Positions 27,069 through 39,100 of a stretch of DNA of 64,000 bases are shown here, in pieces. The notes below the pieces were generated by a model. It was not told where the DNA came from, did not search any database, and was given only the letters and a program-made list of their open reading frames with translations. Every line of letters begins with the position of its first letter. Positions within the stretch are counted from its first letter, which is position 1. The position numbers were made by a program, and so were the translations under genes. The stretch is from Rhizophagus irregularis (Eukaryota; Glomeromycota; Glomeromycetes; Glomerales; Glomeraceae): assembly GCF_026210795.1 (NCBI RefSeq), contig NC_089446.1, forward strand, positions 248,001 to 312,000. Reading direction: 5' to 3'.

Positions 27069-27592
27069 CTTTAGGTTGCCTTTGTGAGATCACTCTGTTT
27101 GATGCAGTGAAAGGGTGACATTATATATATATACACAGAGTGATTTCAGTTTGATCCATGTTGCTTTTGCAAAGTGGTTCTTATGCAGCTCCACAAAGGA
27201 TATACAACCTAGAGAAGTTTCTTTGAATAAAGTAAACTAATTCTGGAGGAGAATTGGCTATACACTTTATTATAAAGAAACTTACGCTTGATATGCTAAA
27301 GAATATCCTTTCTATTTTCTTAGTGTGGCAAGTCCCTTTCCTTTAGGTTGCCTTTGTGAGATCACTCTGTTTGATGCAGTGAAAGGGTGACATTATATAT
27401 ATACACAGAGAGATTTCAGTTTGATCCATGTTGCTTTTGCAAAGTGGTTCTTATGCAGCTCCACAAAGGATATACAACCTAGAGAAGTTTCTTTGAATAA
27501 AGTAAACTAATTCTGGAGGAAGAATTGGTTATACACTTTATTATAAAGAAACTTACACTTGATATGCTTGATATGCTAAAGAATATCCTTTC
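27069..27592 (+). repeat. Tandemly duplicated hairpin element (272-bp period)
   Basis: Two near-identical copies start at AGGTTGCC (27073 and 27345). Each has arms AGGTTGCCTTTGTGAG and CTCCACAAAGG...CAACCT enclosing an inner stem GATCACTCTGT/ACAGAGTGAT. A second hairpin follows with arms AAGTTTCTTTGAATAAAGT and ACTTTATTATAAAGAAACTT. Compared with copy A of the flanking repeat, the block is inserted after AGTCCCTTT, with CTTTC-like sequence on both sides. It could be a foldback MITE or a structured RNA gene. Confidence 0.6.
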
Positions 27593-27718
27593 TTACTTAA
27601 TGAACATTTTCATTAACAAAATTTTCTATTATTAGAAGATGATAATCATTGGGATGCACGTATACATAAGTACTTTTGGTGCAAGATAATCGTGAAATGT
27701 TTGATGATTGGTGTTAAG

Positions 27719-28110
27719 TCATGCACGTTTGTGTTTAGCGGTAAGCCAGTAGTAGTATAGAATTTTGAGCATCTTTTTTGGTGCTATGATTTCCAGGCAG
27801 GATTCGTCAGAGAAATTTTCTATAATAATACTCCATAGGTTGATATCGTAAATATAATCAACAGCAGATTTATCTTCAAATCTGACGATCAGTTGTTTGA
27901 AGGAAGGGCGTTTGTTGTAAGAGGTCCGAGATTGTCCTGGATTATTTTGTGGTGAATTTGTGTTTTGTCCATCATTGGGTCTTCGTGTGTTTCTGAAGGG
28001 TCCCTGGGTTGGTCGTTTGATAATCTCTGTAAGAACTGATTGATTTTTTCATATAATTGCTAGATGTTGGATGAGCATTTGTTTATTATGCCAGGTTTGT
28101 GGAGCAGCCA
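27719..28110 (-). pseudogene. Gag-like retroelement fragment
   Basis: On the minus strand a frame without ATG runs from about 28025 to a TGA at 27719. It reads RRPNDGQNTNSPQNNPGQSR, then SYNKRPSFKQLIVRFEDKS, then YIYDINLWSIIIENFSDES. A one-base shift upstream joins it to LLHKPGIINKC...YEKINQFLQRLSNDQ. The Pro/Asn/Gln-rich linker and short helical segment resemble glomeromycotan LTR retroelement gag proteins. No reverse transcriptase is present. It is a truncated, frameshifted remnant. Confidence 0.4.
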
Positions 28111-28442
28111 ACTGATTGTGGCGCAACAAAAATCATAAAAAGAAAATTTTTCTAATAAAAAATTGCCATTAAAAGTCACTAGCTAGGTGTAATTTTTGTG
28201 CTCTTAAAGTGACAAAGGCAATTTTAATATCGTTATCGACTTCAATCAATTGCTTATGAGCAAAGTGTTAAATTTTAATTTTTCTATTTTAAAAAATTAT
28301 AAAATAATAATTTTAATTTAATAATTAATTTAATGAATAAATAGACGATACAATTATACAAAATTGCTACCACTTAGAATAAACTATATATAAGGAAATG
28401 AAAAAAAGGGAACTCATTGTTTTTGTGGTGAAAAAAAAAAAT

Positions 28443-28540
28443 TTAGTATATGTAGTACAATATGATGCAAGTTACGCTGAGTAATCGGTTGTGCGACATG
28501 TGCGACATGTCTCCTTAAAAATTTTTTTTTTTTAAAAAAA
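28443..28540 (+). promoter_or_regulatory. Promoter block of Hsp70-like copy 2
   Basis: TAGTATATGTAGTACAATATG, then GTTACGCTGAGTAATCGG and TGTGCGACATGTGCGACATG, then a T/A-rich tract ending AAAGAGTTTATT before the ATG at 28551. Order and spacing to the start are conserved with copy 1. Confidence 0.5.
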
Positions 28541-28550
28541 AGAGTTTATT

Positions 28551-31065
28551 ATGGCTAATGAACGTTCAAAAGATGATTCCTCTGAAAAATTATTTTCTGA
28601 TAAACCTCTTCAAGTTATTGAAAAACTTGGATTTAGTTATTATGAATTAAATAATAAATTTATTAATTTATTAGAAGAGAATCAAAGGATTAAACAACAA
28701 TGTAAAAATCTTGAAGAAAAAAATCAAGAAAATTTACGTTTAAATTCAGAATTAAATGAAAAAAATCAAGAAATTTCACGTACAAATTTAAATATAATCG
28801 AAGAAAATAAAGAAGTTTCACGAATTAATTCTGAATTAAAAGAAAAACTTGAAGAAAAGGAAAAAAAATTTGAAGAATTTCAACAACATGTTTCAAATTT
28901 GGAAAATCAAAGGAATGAAGAATTACAACAATTACAAAAACTTGAAATGATGTCTCAAAATTTAGATAAAAATTTAGGGATATTAAAATTAGAAGAAATT
29001 GATGAGAATATTATTAAAACTTTTAAAGAAAATAATGAAGATTTCTTTGCAAACTTTTCAAACAAAGGTATGATGTTAATTATCGTATGTAGTATATTTT
29101 TTTAAAAAATTTGCAAATATTGTTTAATAACGAAATTAATTATATTTTTATACCTTAAAAAAGATCCAGATGAATCACTACCTTATCCTAATATTAAAGT
29201 CGTCGTTGGGTTAGACTTTGGATTAACTTATTCCGGATTCTCTTATTGCCATGTTGCTAATAAACAAAATATATGTTCAAATGAAATATGGCCTAGGGGA
29301 ATTAGCCAGTTTAAAACAAATACAGTTCTTCAATATGATTATGAATATAATAATGTGTTACTTTGGGGTGCTCCAGCTTTAGCCAGTAGACCAAATCGTC
29401 GAATCGAAAGAAATAAGCCTGTCGAATTATTCAAATTATGGTTGGGCAACCTAGATGAACATTTAAAACCGCATCTTCCAGTTGATTATAAAAAGGCTAT
29501 TACTGACTATCTTAGAGAAATTGGAAAGGTATGAATCAAAATTAGTTATAGCATAATCTAAGTTATATTTTTTTTTTATACTTATTAATTTTAATTTAAG
29601 GTCATTAAAGATAAAATTGCAACCCATTGGAGTGTTAATTTTTTTGAAAATGTTCTATTAGTTCTTTCTGTTCCTGCAGAATATTCAGAAAAAGATAAAG
29701 GTATTATGAGAGAATGTGCTTATAATGCAGGTCTCATTAATGATTTTAATTCGAAAAATCTACAATTTACCACGGAACGTAAGTAATGTAAGAAGAATCT
29801 AAAAAGCTAGGATTTTAACTAATAAACTAATTTTTATTACAGCTGAAGCTGCAGCAATTTATTGTATGGAAAATAAATTAAATGAATTACAAGAGGATGA
29901 CATAGGAAGTAAGTTATTACTATGAATTTAATTATCTTAAAAAGAATAATTAACTTAACTAATTTTTATCAGTGACTTTTATGGTTGTTGATTGTGGTGG
30001 TGGTACTGTTGACTTAACTACTCGCAAGTTAGTTGGAATTAATCCATTACAATTAGGCGAAGTTAAAGAACGTATTAGAGATTTCTGTGGAAGTACATTT
30101 GTAGATAAGATGTTTATTGATTTTTTACGTAAAAAACTTGGAACTCGAGCCATAGAACTATTAATGGAAAATTATTATAACCAATTTCAATTTCTGGTCC
30201 AAGGATACTGTGAAAATGTAAAGTACCTTTTACAGGAGATAATAGAGAATTTAATTATGAACTAGATATTGAAGAGTATGCTCCAGCTTTATTGCAATAT
30301 GTCGATGAAGAAATCAGGGAAATGATGGAAGAAAATGGATGGATGATTAATATTAAATATAATGACATAAAGTTAATGTTTGATCCTATAATTGAAAGTA
30401 TTCTCCACTTGATACGTAAGCAACTTGATGTTATTCAAGAAACTTGTTCAAAAATGTTCTTAGTTGGAGGTTTTTGTGAAAACAAATATTTACAAAATAG
30501 AATTAAAAAGGAATTTCAAGATACCGTAAAACTTATTGAGGTTTCCGCTCAACCTATTGCAGCAATTTCACGTGAGGCTGTAGTTTATGGGTCGAATATT
30601 TTAGAATATAAGGAGAGTGATAAAGAGAGTGGTATTTTTTCAATTGTTCTTAAATATACTTATGGAGTTAAATTGTGCTTCGATTGGAAAGAAGATATTG
30701 ACTCCTCTTATAGTAAAACTACAGATGGAAAAAATTTTAAATTTAATCCTTTGGTGAAGAGAGGGACGAAAGTAGAAGTTGATCAAGAATTTAGCTTAGA
30801 TCATCATAATCTCCCTCTTTCATGCCAAAAAGTATATAATTTTCAATTATATAGAACTCCTGAATATAATGCAGAATATTGTGATGCACCTGGAATGGAA
30901 TTAGTAGGGACTATGCAAATTGACCTTCCCGAAGTTCATTTAGGTTTCGATAGGCCACTTTCCTTTGGAATTTCTTTTGGTCATCAAATGGAAATTACTG
31001 CATTTGCGAGGAATTTATTAATTGGACAAACATATGTAACTACATTTGGTCCAAATGATGTTTAA
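28551..31065 (+). pseudogene. Coiled-coil / HSPA12-like Hsp70, copy 2 (1-nt frameshift)
   Basis: Exons mirror copy 1: 28551-29067, 29164-29528, 29601-29778, 29843-29908, 29973-31065. The first four splice in phase and encode a coiled coil of about 172 residues, then GLDFGLTYSGF, PEAAAIYC and DCGGGTVD. In exon 5 a single base is missing near 30219-30224 relative to copies 1 and 3, ending translation at 30265. The remaining 30266-31065 stays open in the shifted frame, including LVGGFCENKYL, to the normal C-terminus. The lack of other damage means the break is recent or a sequencing error. Phosphate-1 carries Leu where copy 1 has Thr. If real, the product keeps the coiled coil and half of the ATPase. 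Confidence 0.8.
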
Positions 31066-31656
31066 AAGTTACCATTCAATGTTATTATATTTAAAATTAT
31101 TGTAATTTATACGATTGATAAATTCCATTACTTATAATCTTAATGTATATACTAGTTGTTTAATAATATAGTTTAAAAGAACTTTAATAAAAGATGCAAA
31201 GTAAAAATAACATAAAACAGCAATATTTATTATTAAATTATTTAACACTTAAGGTGAGAATTTGCCATACACTATTATGATACAAGATTTTTTTTTTCTT
31301 GTGTTTTAAGTTTTTGTTAAGGAATTATTTAAGAGATAATAATGTTTATAAATATTTCATTCATAATATAAAATATAAAACGGGTATAAGAGTATTACTA
31401 AAACCTGCATTATATTTTCCAAGTAGCTAATTATAACCGATTTTTAGGTCAAATTATTATTTGCATTCTTACCAAACTAACTCTTGAAGTTACAGCTTGA
31501 TAATCCGACATTTAGATTAATTTTGGAAACTTTCTTCATAACAGGTTAAATATGAGAGAAAAGCTTTTATAAATTTACAAAAAAGCAGATTTATTTCGTT
31601 AATTCAATTTTTATGATATTGAAGCTACAGATTTTTTCTTGCGATTACTTTGACGA
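31066..31656. other. 3' flank of copy 2, homologous to 3' flank of copy 1
   Basis: Non-coding. The last 150 bases align with about 3945-4115, sharing GAGAGAAAAGCTTT.ATAAATTTAC, AAAGCAGATT and CTACAGATTT, and end at the insertion site of the 13.9-kb transposon in TTTGACGA. Confidence 0.65.
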
Positions 31657-31679
31657 CCCTATGAAAAAAGCCTGTGTGA

Positions 31680-31820
31680 TTTTTGTTGAAAAAACATCCA
31701 ATTAAATTCACTATGATTTCTGTATATTTGACCATACAATAATTGTGCTAAAAATTGCAATAAATCACACAATAGTTGTATGGCAATCATACAATAATCA
31801 TCCAATTTATGACCTGATTT
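31680..31820 (+). repeat. Left subterminal repeats of the 13.9-kb element
   Basis: CATACAATAATTGTG near 31732, CATACAATAATCATCC near 31788, and CACACAATAGTTGTATGG near 31767 recur just inside the left end. AATCATCCAATTT here matches ATCATCCAATTTT read inward from the right end. Clustered short subterminal repeats are typical transposase-binding sites in CACTA-type elements. Confidence 0.6.
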
Positions 31821-31845
31821 TATATAATTATTGTCTAATTTTTGA

Positions 31846-32052
31846 GCCAAATTTTGGGCCGAATTTTAGGAATTATTCTGGGCCGAATTTAGAAATTATT
31901 GTGAGCCGAATTTTAGGAATTATTAGGAATTATTATGGCCGAATTTAGGAATTATTGTGGGCCGAATTATTAAGAATTATTATGGCAAATTTAGGAATTA
32001 TTGTAAGCCGAATTTAGGAATTATTGTGGGCCGAATTTTAGGAATTATGATT
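31846..32052 (+). repeat. Tandem ~22-bp GGCCGAATTTAGGAATTATTGT repeat
   Basis: About nine imperfect copies of GCCGAATTTTAGGAATTATT with small indels. It lies inside the left part of the transposon and has no coding frame. Confidence 0.8.
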
Positions 32053-32317
32053 ACAGTAAGTTAAAATTTGGTCAGTAACGATTAACGACAAGCAAATTTA
32101 TAAAGTGAAATTATGGATTTTTATTAATTTAATATACAAAATAAAACACTATATTTGATATGAATTATAAATGTAGAAAACTATAAAAAAATATAAATAT
32201 ATATATATAATAATTCATAAATAATATACTATCGCTGTATTAGATATAAACTATAAATTAAAACTATAAATGTATAAAGAAAATAAAATCAAATATTAAA
32301 GAAAGTAAAGTAAATTA

Positions 32318-32960
32318 TTGGTATAAGTAAATTATTAATATTAAAAATAAAAAAGTATGAAGTTAGTAAAGAAAGCAAAATTAGAATTAGTAAGTAGTAT
32401 GGAAAGTAAATTGTTAGCATTTGTTAGCGTTAGTAATAATAAAAAAAAGAAAGTAAAATAAATTATTGTAAGTAAATTATTAATATTAAAAATAAAAAAG
32501 TATGAAGTTAATAAAGAAAGCAAATTAGTAAGTAGTATGGAAAGTAATTGTTAGCGTTTGTTAGCGTTAGTAATAATAAAAAAAAGTATAAAGTTAGTGA
32601 AAAAAGCAAGTTAGTAATTGAAATGTAAAAAAGTTAGAAAATAAATAAAAGGAAAAAAAAATAAATTTTCTTACCGAAAAGAAAGTTTGAAGAAAAAAAG
32701 TTTGAAGAAAAGAAAGTTTGAAGAAAAGAAAGTTTGAAGAAAAAAAGTTTGAAGAAAAAAAAGGTTAAAAAAAATAAACAAATATTTTCTGCGTAGTAAA
32801 AAAAGTAAGTTAGTAATGTAAAAAAGTTAAAAAATAAATTCTGCGTAGTGAAAAAAGTAAGTTAGTAATGTAAAAAAGTTAAAAAATAAATAAACGAAAA
32901 GAAAAGTTTGAAGAAAAAAGAAAAAAAGTTTGAAGAAATAAAAAAATAAACAAATATTTT
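32318..32960 (+). repeat. Nested purine-rich tandem repeats
   Basis: Two ~138-bp units (32318-32455 and 32456-32595) share AAGTATGAAGTTA.TAAAGAAAGC and TTGTTAGCGTTAGTAATAA. They are followed by GAAAGTTTGAAGAAAA repeats (32682-32760). Next come two units of TTCTGCGTAGT.AAAAAAGTAAG (from 32788 and 32838) and a further TTTTCTGCG near 32956. It is A/G-rich, with no supported gene. Confidence 0.7.
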
Positions 32961-32985
32961 CTGCGTTATATTTATTATTTATTTT

Positions 32986-33070
32986 GATGATCAGATCACG
33001 TGGTATAATATAATTTAATTTTAATTGGACGATCAGATCACGTGTATTATATACATAATTTTAATTGGAC
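32986..33070 (+). repeat. Direct repeat with GATCAGATCACGTG box
   Basis: Two adjacent ~43-bp copies contain GATCAGATCACGTG followed by TATAATATA-like sequence and TTTTAATTGGAC. The core CACGTG is a palindromic E-box type site. It might be a regulatory site of the element; no direct evidence of function. Confidence 0.5.
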
Positions 33071-33402
33071 AATTTCTTTTATTTTCCAAACTAACCGGAT
33101 AAGTAGTGACACAAAATTTTAACTAACGAAAAATGAACTTTTAAACTTTAATTTTGTATTAGTTACAAAATTTCATTACAAAAGCAATACGACAACACAA
33201 AAATTTACTTTATTTAAAATATATATGCATATTATGTATGTTATCTCTAATTTATGAAATAAAATAAAATATTAGTATTTGTAACTAATTAATTTCAAAT
33301 TAAATAACTTACTTTATTATTTTCGTTATAATCTAAAATAAAAATAAAAATTAATTGATTATTATAAAAAATTTTTTGTAATATAAAATGAAAAAATAAA
33401 TA

Positions 33403-34550
33403 TTAATTATTACCTTTTCGCGGTTGATTGGAAATCCGCCCAGATTTTTTTCTTTCATTTTTTTTCTTCCCGCTCTTTTCGCTGGCATTTGTATTGCCAA
33501 CGTCTGTACTATTATCATTTTTTTTCTTTCCGCTCTTTCCGCTGACATTTGTATTGGTATTGTCAACGTCTGTATTATTATCATTTTTTTTCTTTCTGCT
33601 CTTTCCGCTGACATTTGTATTGGTATCGTCAACGTCTGTATTATTATCGTTATTATCAGACTTCAAGAAAAGTTTAAAAGAGATATAACTGAAGTTAAAA
33701 ATATGTTTTTAACAAAATGCTTATACTATATATATTATACCTTATCTGATAAATCATCTGCAGTTCCACTACTACTAATGACCACTTTGTTTTTAATTTT
33801 ATCTCTAGTGATCACCGATTTATTCTTTTTTAAAATAACTTCCGTTTCCTTCTTCTTTAGTTTTTTTTGGTGGGCACCTTTTATAAAATTCAAAAATTAA
33901 TACGTATTTATTTTTATAAATAAATATAATTCAAAAGATGAAATTATTATTTACGTTTATTGTTCATCGAGCGGCGAAATAATTCTTTGATAGCCCAATC
34001 TCCTGTTGTTTTGGGAAAATGACTATTATTCCCTTTGAACTGAAAAAAAATTTTGTTAAATGTATTATAAATGTATTGATTTAAAGTATGATTAATTTAC
34101 AATATACTCACCTTCTCGATAATTTTTAATATTGCTCTCCTCTCCTGCTTTTCCCAGGACGTTTCAACATCGATATACGCTTCAATTAGGTCACGTATAC
34201 TTGACTAGTAAAATATATAAAAGTTAAATCCTAAAATGATAATACATGAATTATATCAACAATTACATATTTATATATTACAAACTTTGTAACCATTAAA
34301 TTCCTCATTAGTCAGGTTTAAAATTTTTGCAATATTAATGTAAGCACCGGTTGGTTTGGAAATTGATACAGTTTCATCCACCACTTTTTCTAGAATTCTC
34401 TATATTTATAATTAAAACTTAATGTTAAAAAGAGATCAAACTGCAATATAAATGCTAAAATTAACTTACATTTTGTTGAACAGGAAGATCTGACGATTTT
34501 TTTGATTGATTAAGAACGGTTATTTTATTTAATTTTTTGTTAGTAGCCAT
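33403..34550 (-). CDS. Basic protein with C-terminal tandem repeats, transposon cargo
   Basis: Six exons on the minus strand: 34550-34470, 34399-34286, 34204-34112, 34039-33955, 33877-33741, 33660-33403. All phases agree, giving 255 residues from MATNKKLNKITV. The middle part is helical with ETSWEKQERRAILKIIEK and HFPKTTGDWAIKELFRRSM, like a small nucleic-acid or protein-binding domain of a repeated glomeromycotan family I cannot name. Residues about 170-245 hold three tandem ~24-residue repeats of the type DNNTDVDNTNTNVSGKSGKK, rich in Lys and Asn. There is no membrane segment. Its position within the transposon and the opposite orientation to the transposase suggest an accessory factor, for example in end binding. 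Function is unknown. Confidence 0.68.
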
Positions 34551-34649
34551 AACAAAAAAATCCAAATGTAATGAAGAGAAATTCAGATAGAACGAAGAAA
34601 ACGAAGAAAAAAAGAATGAATTAAATTTCTCTGAATTTATATTAACTTG

Positions 34650-35033
34650 ACGAGGTTTTTTTTTTAAAAAAAAAGGTAGAAACATTAGCGATTTTTCCTA
34701 AAAAGGAAAGATAAACGAATAATTTTTTTTTAAAAAAAAAAGGCAGAAACATCATCGACATTTCTTAAAAAAGAAAAATACAACGATCAAATTTTTTTTC
34801 TAAAAAAAATTGATAGCGATATTGTGTACAAAAAAGGAATATAAAAGGGTTTTTATAACATCTATTTTTAGCTATTTCAACAGTTACGGTAGAGTTTTTT
34901 AAATAAAGAATAATAAAATGAATAAACGATACAAATTATTATAACAAATTATTATAATCGTGCGTGACTTAATAAAAATATGAAGATTTCACACTAGATT
35001 TAGTATTAATATTTTTTGGGAAGTTGTTTCCTA

Positions 35034-35065
<32 letters not shown>

Positions 35066-35945
35066 GTAGAAACATTATCGATTTTCTTAAGATTTTTTAA
35101 AAAAAATTGACAATATTTGACAGCAATATTGTATACAAAAAAGGAATACAAAAGTGACAATATTTGACAGTAATATTGTATACAAAAAAGGAATACAAAA
35201 AGGGGTTTTTCATCATAAGACTTCAACCGAAGACCAAAGTTTCTTAAAGCGATCTTTTTTTTTTTAAAAAAAAAAGAACAATCTTTTTTTTAAAAAATGA
35301 CAGCATTCGAAGTACAAAAAAGGAATACAAAGGAGGTTTTCATATCTATTTTAAAATTACACAGCCATTTTATCATAAGATTTTAACCCCTATAAAAAAT
35401 TTTTATCCGAATTTTTCCATTATTTCTCCGTGTCTTCCGTGTCTTCCGTAAAAATTCCGTGAAAATGATACATTCACGGATATCGAGATGAAAATTTCCA
35501 TGATTTAAAGCTATTATTAATTCTATTAAAATGATACATTCATAAAAAAAAACATGGAAAGATAAAATACGGATCATATTTTTACAGGAATGTAATACTT
35601 ATTTAAAATAATAGTTATTTAATTTGATGAATAATTGTTGACGTAAAAATATATTTTTTTTGACGACAAAAAAATAGTGATAGTATTACTGTAGATTAAG
35701 TGTTAGATCCTCGAACGAGGATAATTTTTTTTAAGATGATTAATCCGTCGTTAATCGCAACGAAATAAATGGGTGTGTAACACTGGTGTAAAGATGTATG
35801 TAAAGAGATATGTATAATGCTTTTTTTTAAAAAAAAAATAGGCAGAAACATTATCAATTGTTCTTAAAAAAAAAAATCTTTTTTTTAATACAATATTCGA
35901 AGTACAAAAAAGGAATACAAAAGGAGTTTTCATCTATTTTTAAAT
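34650..35945. repeat. Reiterated T/A palindrome plus GGAATACAAAAGG modules
   Basis: At least five copies of a module: a TTTTTTTTTAAAAAAAAA palindrome, GGCAGAAACATTATCGA, TCTTAAAAAA, TTGACAGCAATATTGTATAC, then AAAAAAGGAATACAAAAG and TTTTCATCTATTTT. Copies or parts occur near 34655, 34725, 34795, 35035, 35105-35215, 35250-35345 and 35820-35940. The cluster fills the space between the divergent cargo gene and the transposase gene. It could be a reiterated promoter/TATA-like region or further internal binding sites for element proteins. Confidence 0.6.
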
Positions 35946-36159
35946 TACACAGCCATCTTAAAACGACAGGAATATTTGTGTACAAATTATTCCGAATAAA
36001 GATAAATCAAAATTTTTTAGCTTATAAAATCTGAAACATAAATTTTATGCAGTGTGAAAAAAAAAAGTATTTTAGTTTTTAATTTTTATAAATCTTGTAT
36101 AGTGTAAAAAAAAAGTGTTTATTTTTTATAAATTGTGAAAAAAAAGTATTGGAAAAAAA

Positions 36160-39100
36160 ATGTCGAATAATAAAGTATTATGTATATGTTCCAAATGTAA
36201 AAAAAAAGGATCAGATAATATTGGTAAATATGTGCATCCTACTACCAAATGGAGACATATTAAAAATGCAAAAAAGAATTATAATTTTAGCGACAACGAT
36301 GATGTTAGCGACGACGACGATAGCGATAATGATGATAATAATAATAATAATAACGATCATGAGGACGATAATAACGATAACGATAATGATGATAATAATA
36401 ACGACCACGACAAAGACCACGATGACGATAACGATCACGATGACGACCACGATAATGATGGCGATAATGATGATAATAATAACGACTACGACGATAATAA
36501 TCATGATGATAATGATGTAGAATATAAACAGTAAGTATTAAGGAGAATATTTCTGTTATTCGTTAACTAATAATGATTATTAAATGTTTTATATTATATT
36601 TTAATTGTAATGATGATAGGAGGAATGAATTTGATAATAGATCTTCAAGATCTCCTACTCCCGTTCTCATGGTAATTGATGATGATTGCTATGATGACAA
36701 TCAAGAACACCATGACAATCGTGACAATTCTGATGAAAAAACAGAATCATCAACTGCAACTGAATCTGAATCTTATGAAAGTTTATATGATTCTTTTGAT
36801 GATAATAATACGTTTGAAGTATTACAAAAAGGACTATATAGTAGCGATAATGAATCATCTGATGACGGTATTAATTTAACAGAAGGTAATATACGCAATA
36901 TTTATTTATTTATTTAAAATTATTTATTATTAATGCAAATACATATTATTTGTAGGGTCTAATATTGTAGGGTCTAATATTAATAGTATTAATGATGAAG
37001 TTGCTAGAGGTTTACGTCTTCTTGAAGTAAAAACTCGACGAAATATTACTGATGCAGCCTTTAAAGAAATTGTTACTGCAGCTAGTGGTAATTTTACAAG
37101 TCAATATACACTAATAAAAACACTTAAAAATATAGTTCCTATTAAACCAATTTGGGTTGATATGTGCATAAATTCATGCTGCGCTTTTACTGGTAATTTG
37201 GAAACATTAAATAAATGTACCTATTGTAAAGCTGAACGTTATCAAGAAGGAGGACGACCAAGAGCACAAGTAGCATATTTTTCAATTCAGAATCGATTTA
37301 AAATTCAATATCAAGATCCAACACGCGCAAAACAATTACGTTATCGTTCTGAATATATTACCAGAGAAGATAATGGTGCTATTGGCGATGTATTTGACGG
37401 CTCACAATATAAATATCTATCCCAAGAGGGATATTTTCAAGACGATCGTGATATTGCACTTTTAGGTTCTGTTGACGGTTATCAACTATTCAAACAAAAA
37501 TGTGATGATTGTTGGATAGTTTTATTTATTAATGCTAATTTGCCACCCCATCAACGTGTAAAAAAAGAAAATTTACTTATTACTTCAATCATCCCGGGTC
37601 CTAAAGCTCCAAAAAATTTTAATTCTTTTATGAAACCAATAGTTGAAGAATTATGCTTATTAAATGGTAATTTTAATTACATACATTATGATAAAACTTA
37701 ATGATAAAAAAAATATATTAAAAATAATTGTAAATTTGTAAATTTGTAGATGGTGTTGAATGCTATGATGGTGCTACGAATGAGAATTTCCTCTTAAAAG
37801 TTACGGTACTTTCCTGGTCTGGAGATACTCCCGGATTGTCAAAACTTGCTTGCTTAACTGGACATAATTCATACATGGCATGTCGTTACTGTGATCTTCG
37901 TGGGATATATAATAATCATGTATATTATCCTACAACACCACCACCATCAATTGAAACATATAAAACTTATAATCCATCAGATTTACCAAAAAGAACTCAT
38001 AGAGATTATATGATAAGAATTGAACAAATAACGACAATACCGCCATCAAGAACACGCGATACATTAATTTCTGATTTAGGTAAATAATAAATCTATTGCA
38101 ACATAATTTTTTTTACTATAAAATTAATAATTATTATTTTGAAATAGGTGTTACAGGACGTAGTGTTTTATTAGAAATAGAAACAACTCGATTTCCTACA
38201 TGTTTTCCAATAGATATTATGCATTTGTTTTATGAAAACATCGCATTATATATGTTAAAACATTGGATGGGTTGTTTTTTTAAAGATTCTATTCTTAATG
38301 ATCAGCCATATGTAATTAACAACAAACAATGGACTGAGATTGGGATTGAAATGGAAACCGTAAGAAAATCCATTCCAACTGATTTTGGTCGACCACCACG
38401 AAATATCTTACATCACCATAATGGTTACAAAGCAGAGGAGTGGGCTTCATGGATAACCTTATATTCTTTACCTTTATTAAAAGATCGTTTGCCGGCAAAT
38501 TATCTTAAAGGTTGGTCCTTTTTTGTTAAAGCTGTTCAGCTTTGTCAAAAACGAGTATTATCTTTACATGATCAAGAAGAAATAAGGAAATTATTATTGC
38601 TATTTTATCAACATTATGAACGGTATATATATTACAACATTTATTTTATTTATTGAATTATTGTTCTTTTATTAAAATAATATTATTTTTAGTTATTATT
38701 ATCAGTTTTTGGCTGCCCGACTAAGTGTAATGAAAGTATGCTTTCATTATATTTTACATGTTGCTGATAGTATTCAGGATACTGGACCATGTTGGTCAAC
38801 ATGGCAGTTTCCTATGGAACGTACTTGTGGAATGTTACAACCGCTAGCAAAATCACGCCTCCATCCATATAAAAATCTAACAAACAATGTATATTTGTTA
38901 GAATTATTTAATAATTTGTGTTATTTTAGAAAATTTTATGACCAGATCTTTCCTCCTATATCTGATAAAAAATATAAAGAGCACTTGGTTTATACAAATG
39001 AGAATTATGAAGAAGAATTTCAATGGCCTTCTAAACCATATACTCTTACATTCCAAGAAGTTAAAAAAATAAAAGATCATTTATGTGTAATAGATGATCG

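Noticed and set aside
30210-30232. 18-nt GTAAAG...TTACAG segment as an intron repairing copy 2
   Set aside because: Far too short for a spliceosomal intron, and 18 is a multiple of three so removal would not restore the frame.
34654-35270. T-run/A-run palindromes as rho-independent terminators
   Set aside because: The organism is eukaryotic and the palindromes have no GC stem; they recur as part of a larger repeated module.
36211-36504. Minus-strand frame opposite the Asp/Asn repeat
   Set aside because: It reads as Ile/Val repeats only because it is the complement of the GAT/AAT repeat in the transposase exon.
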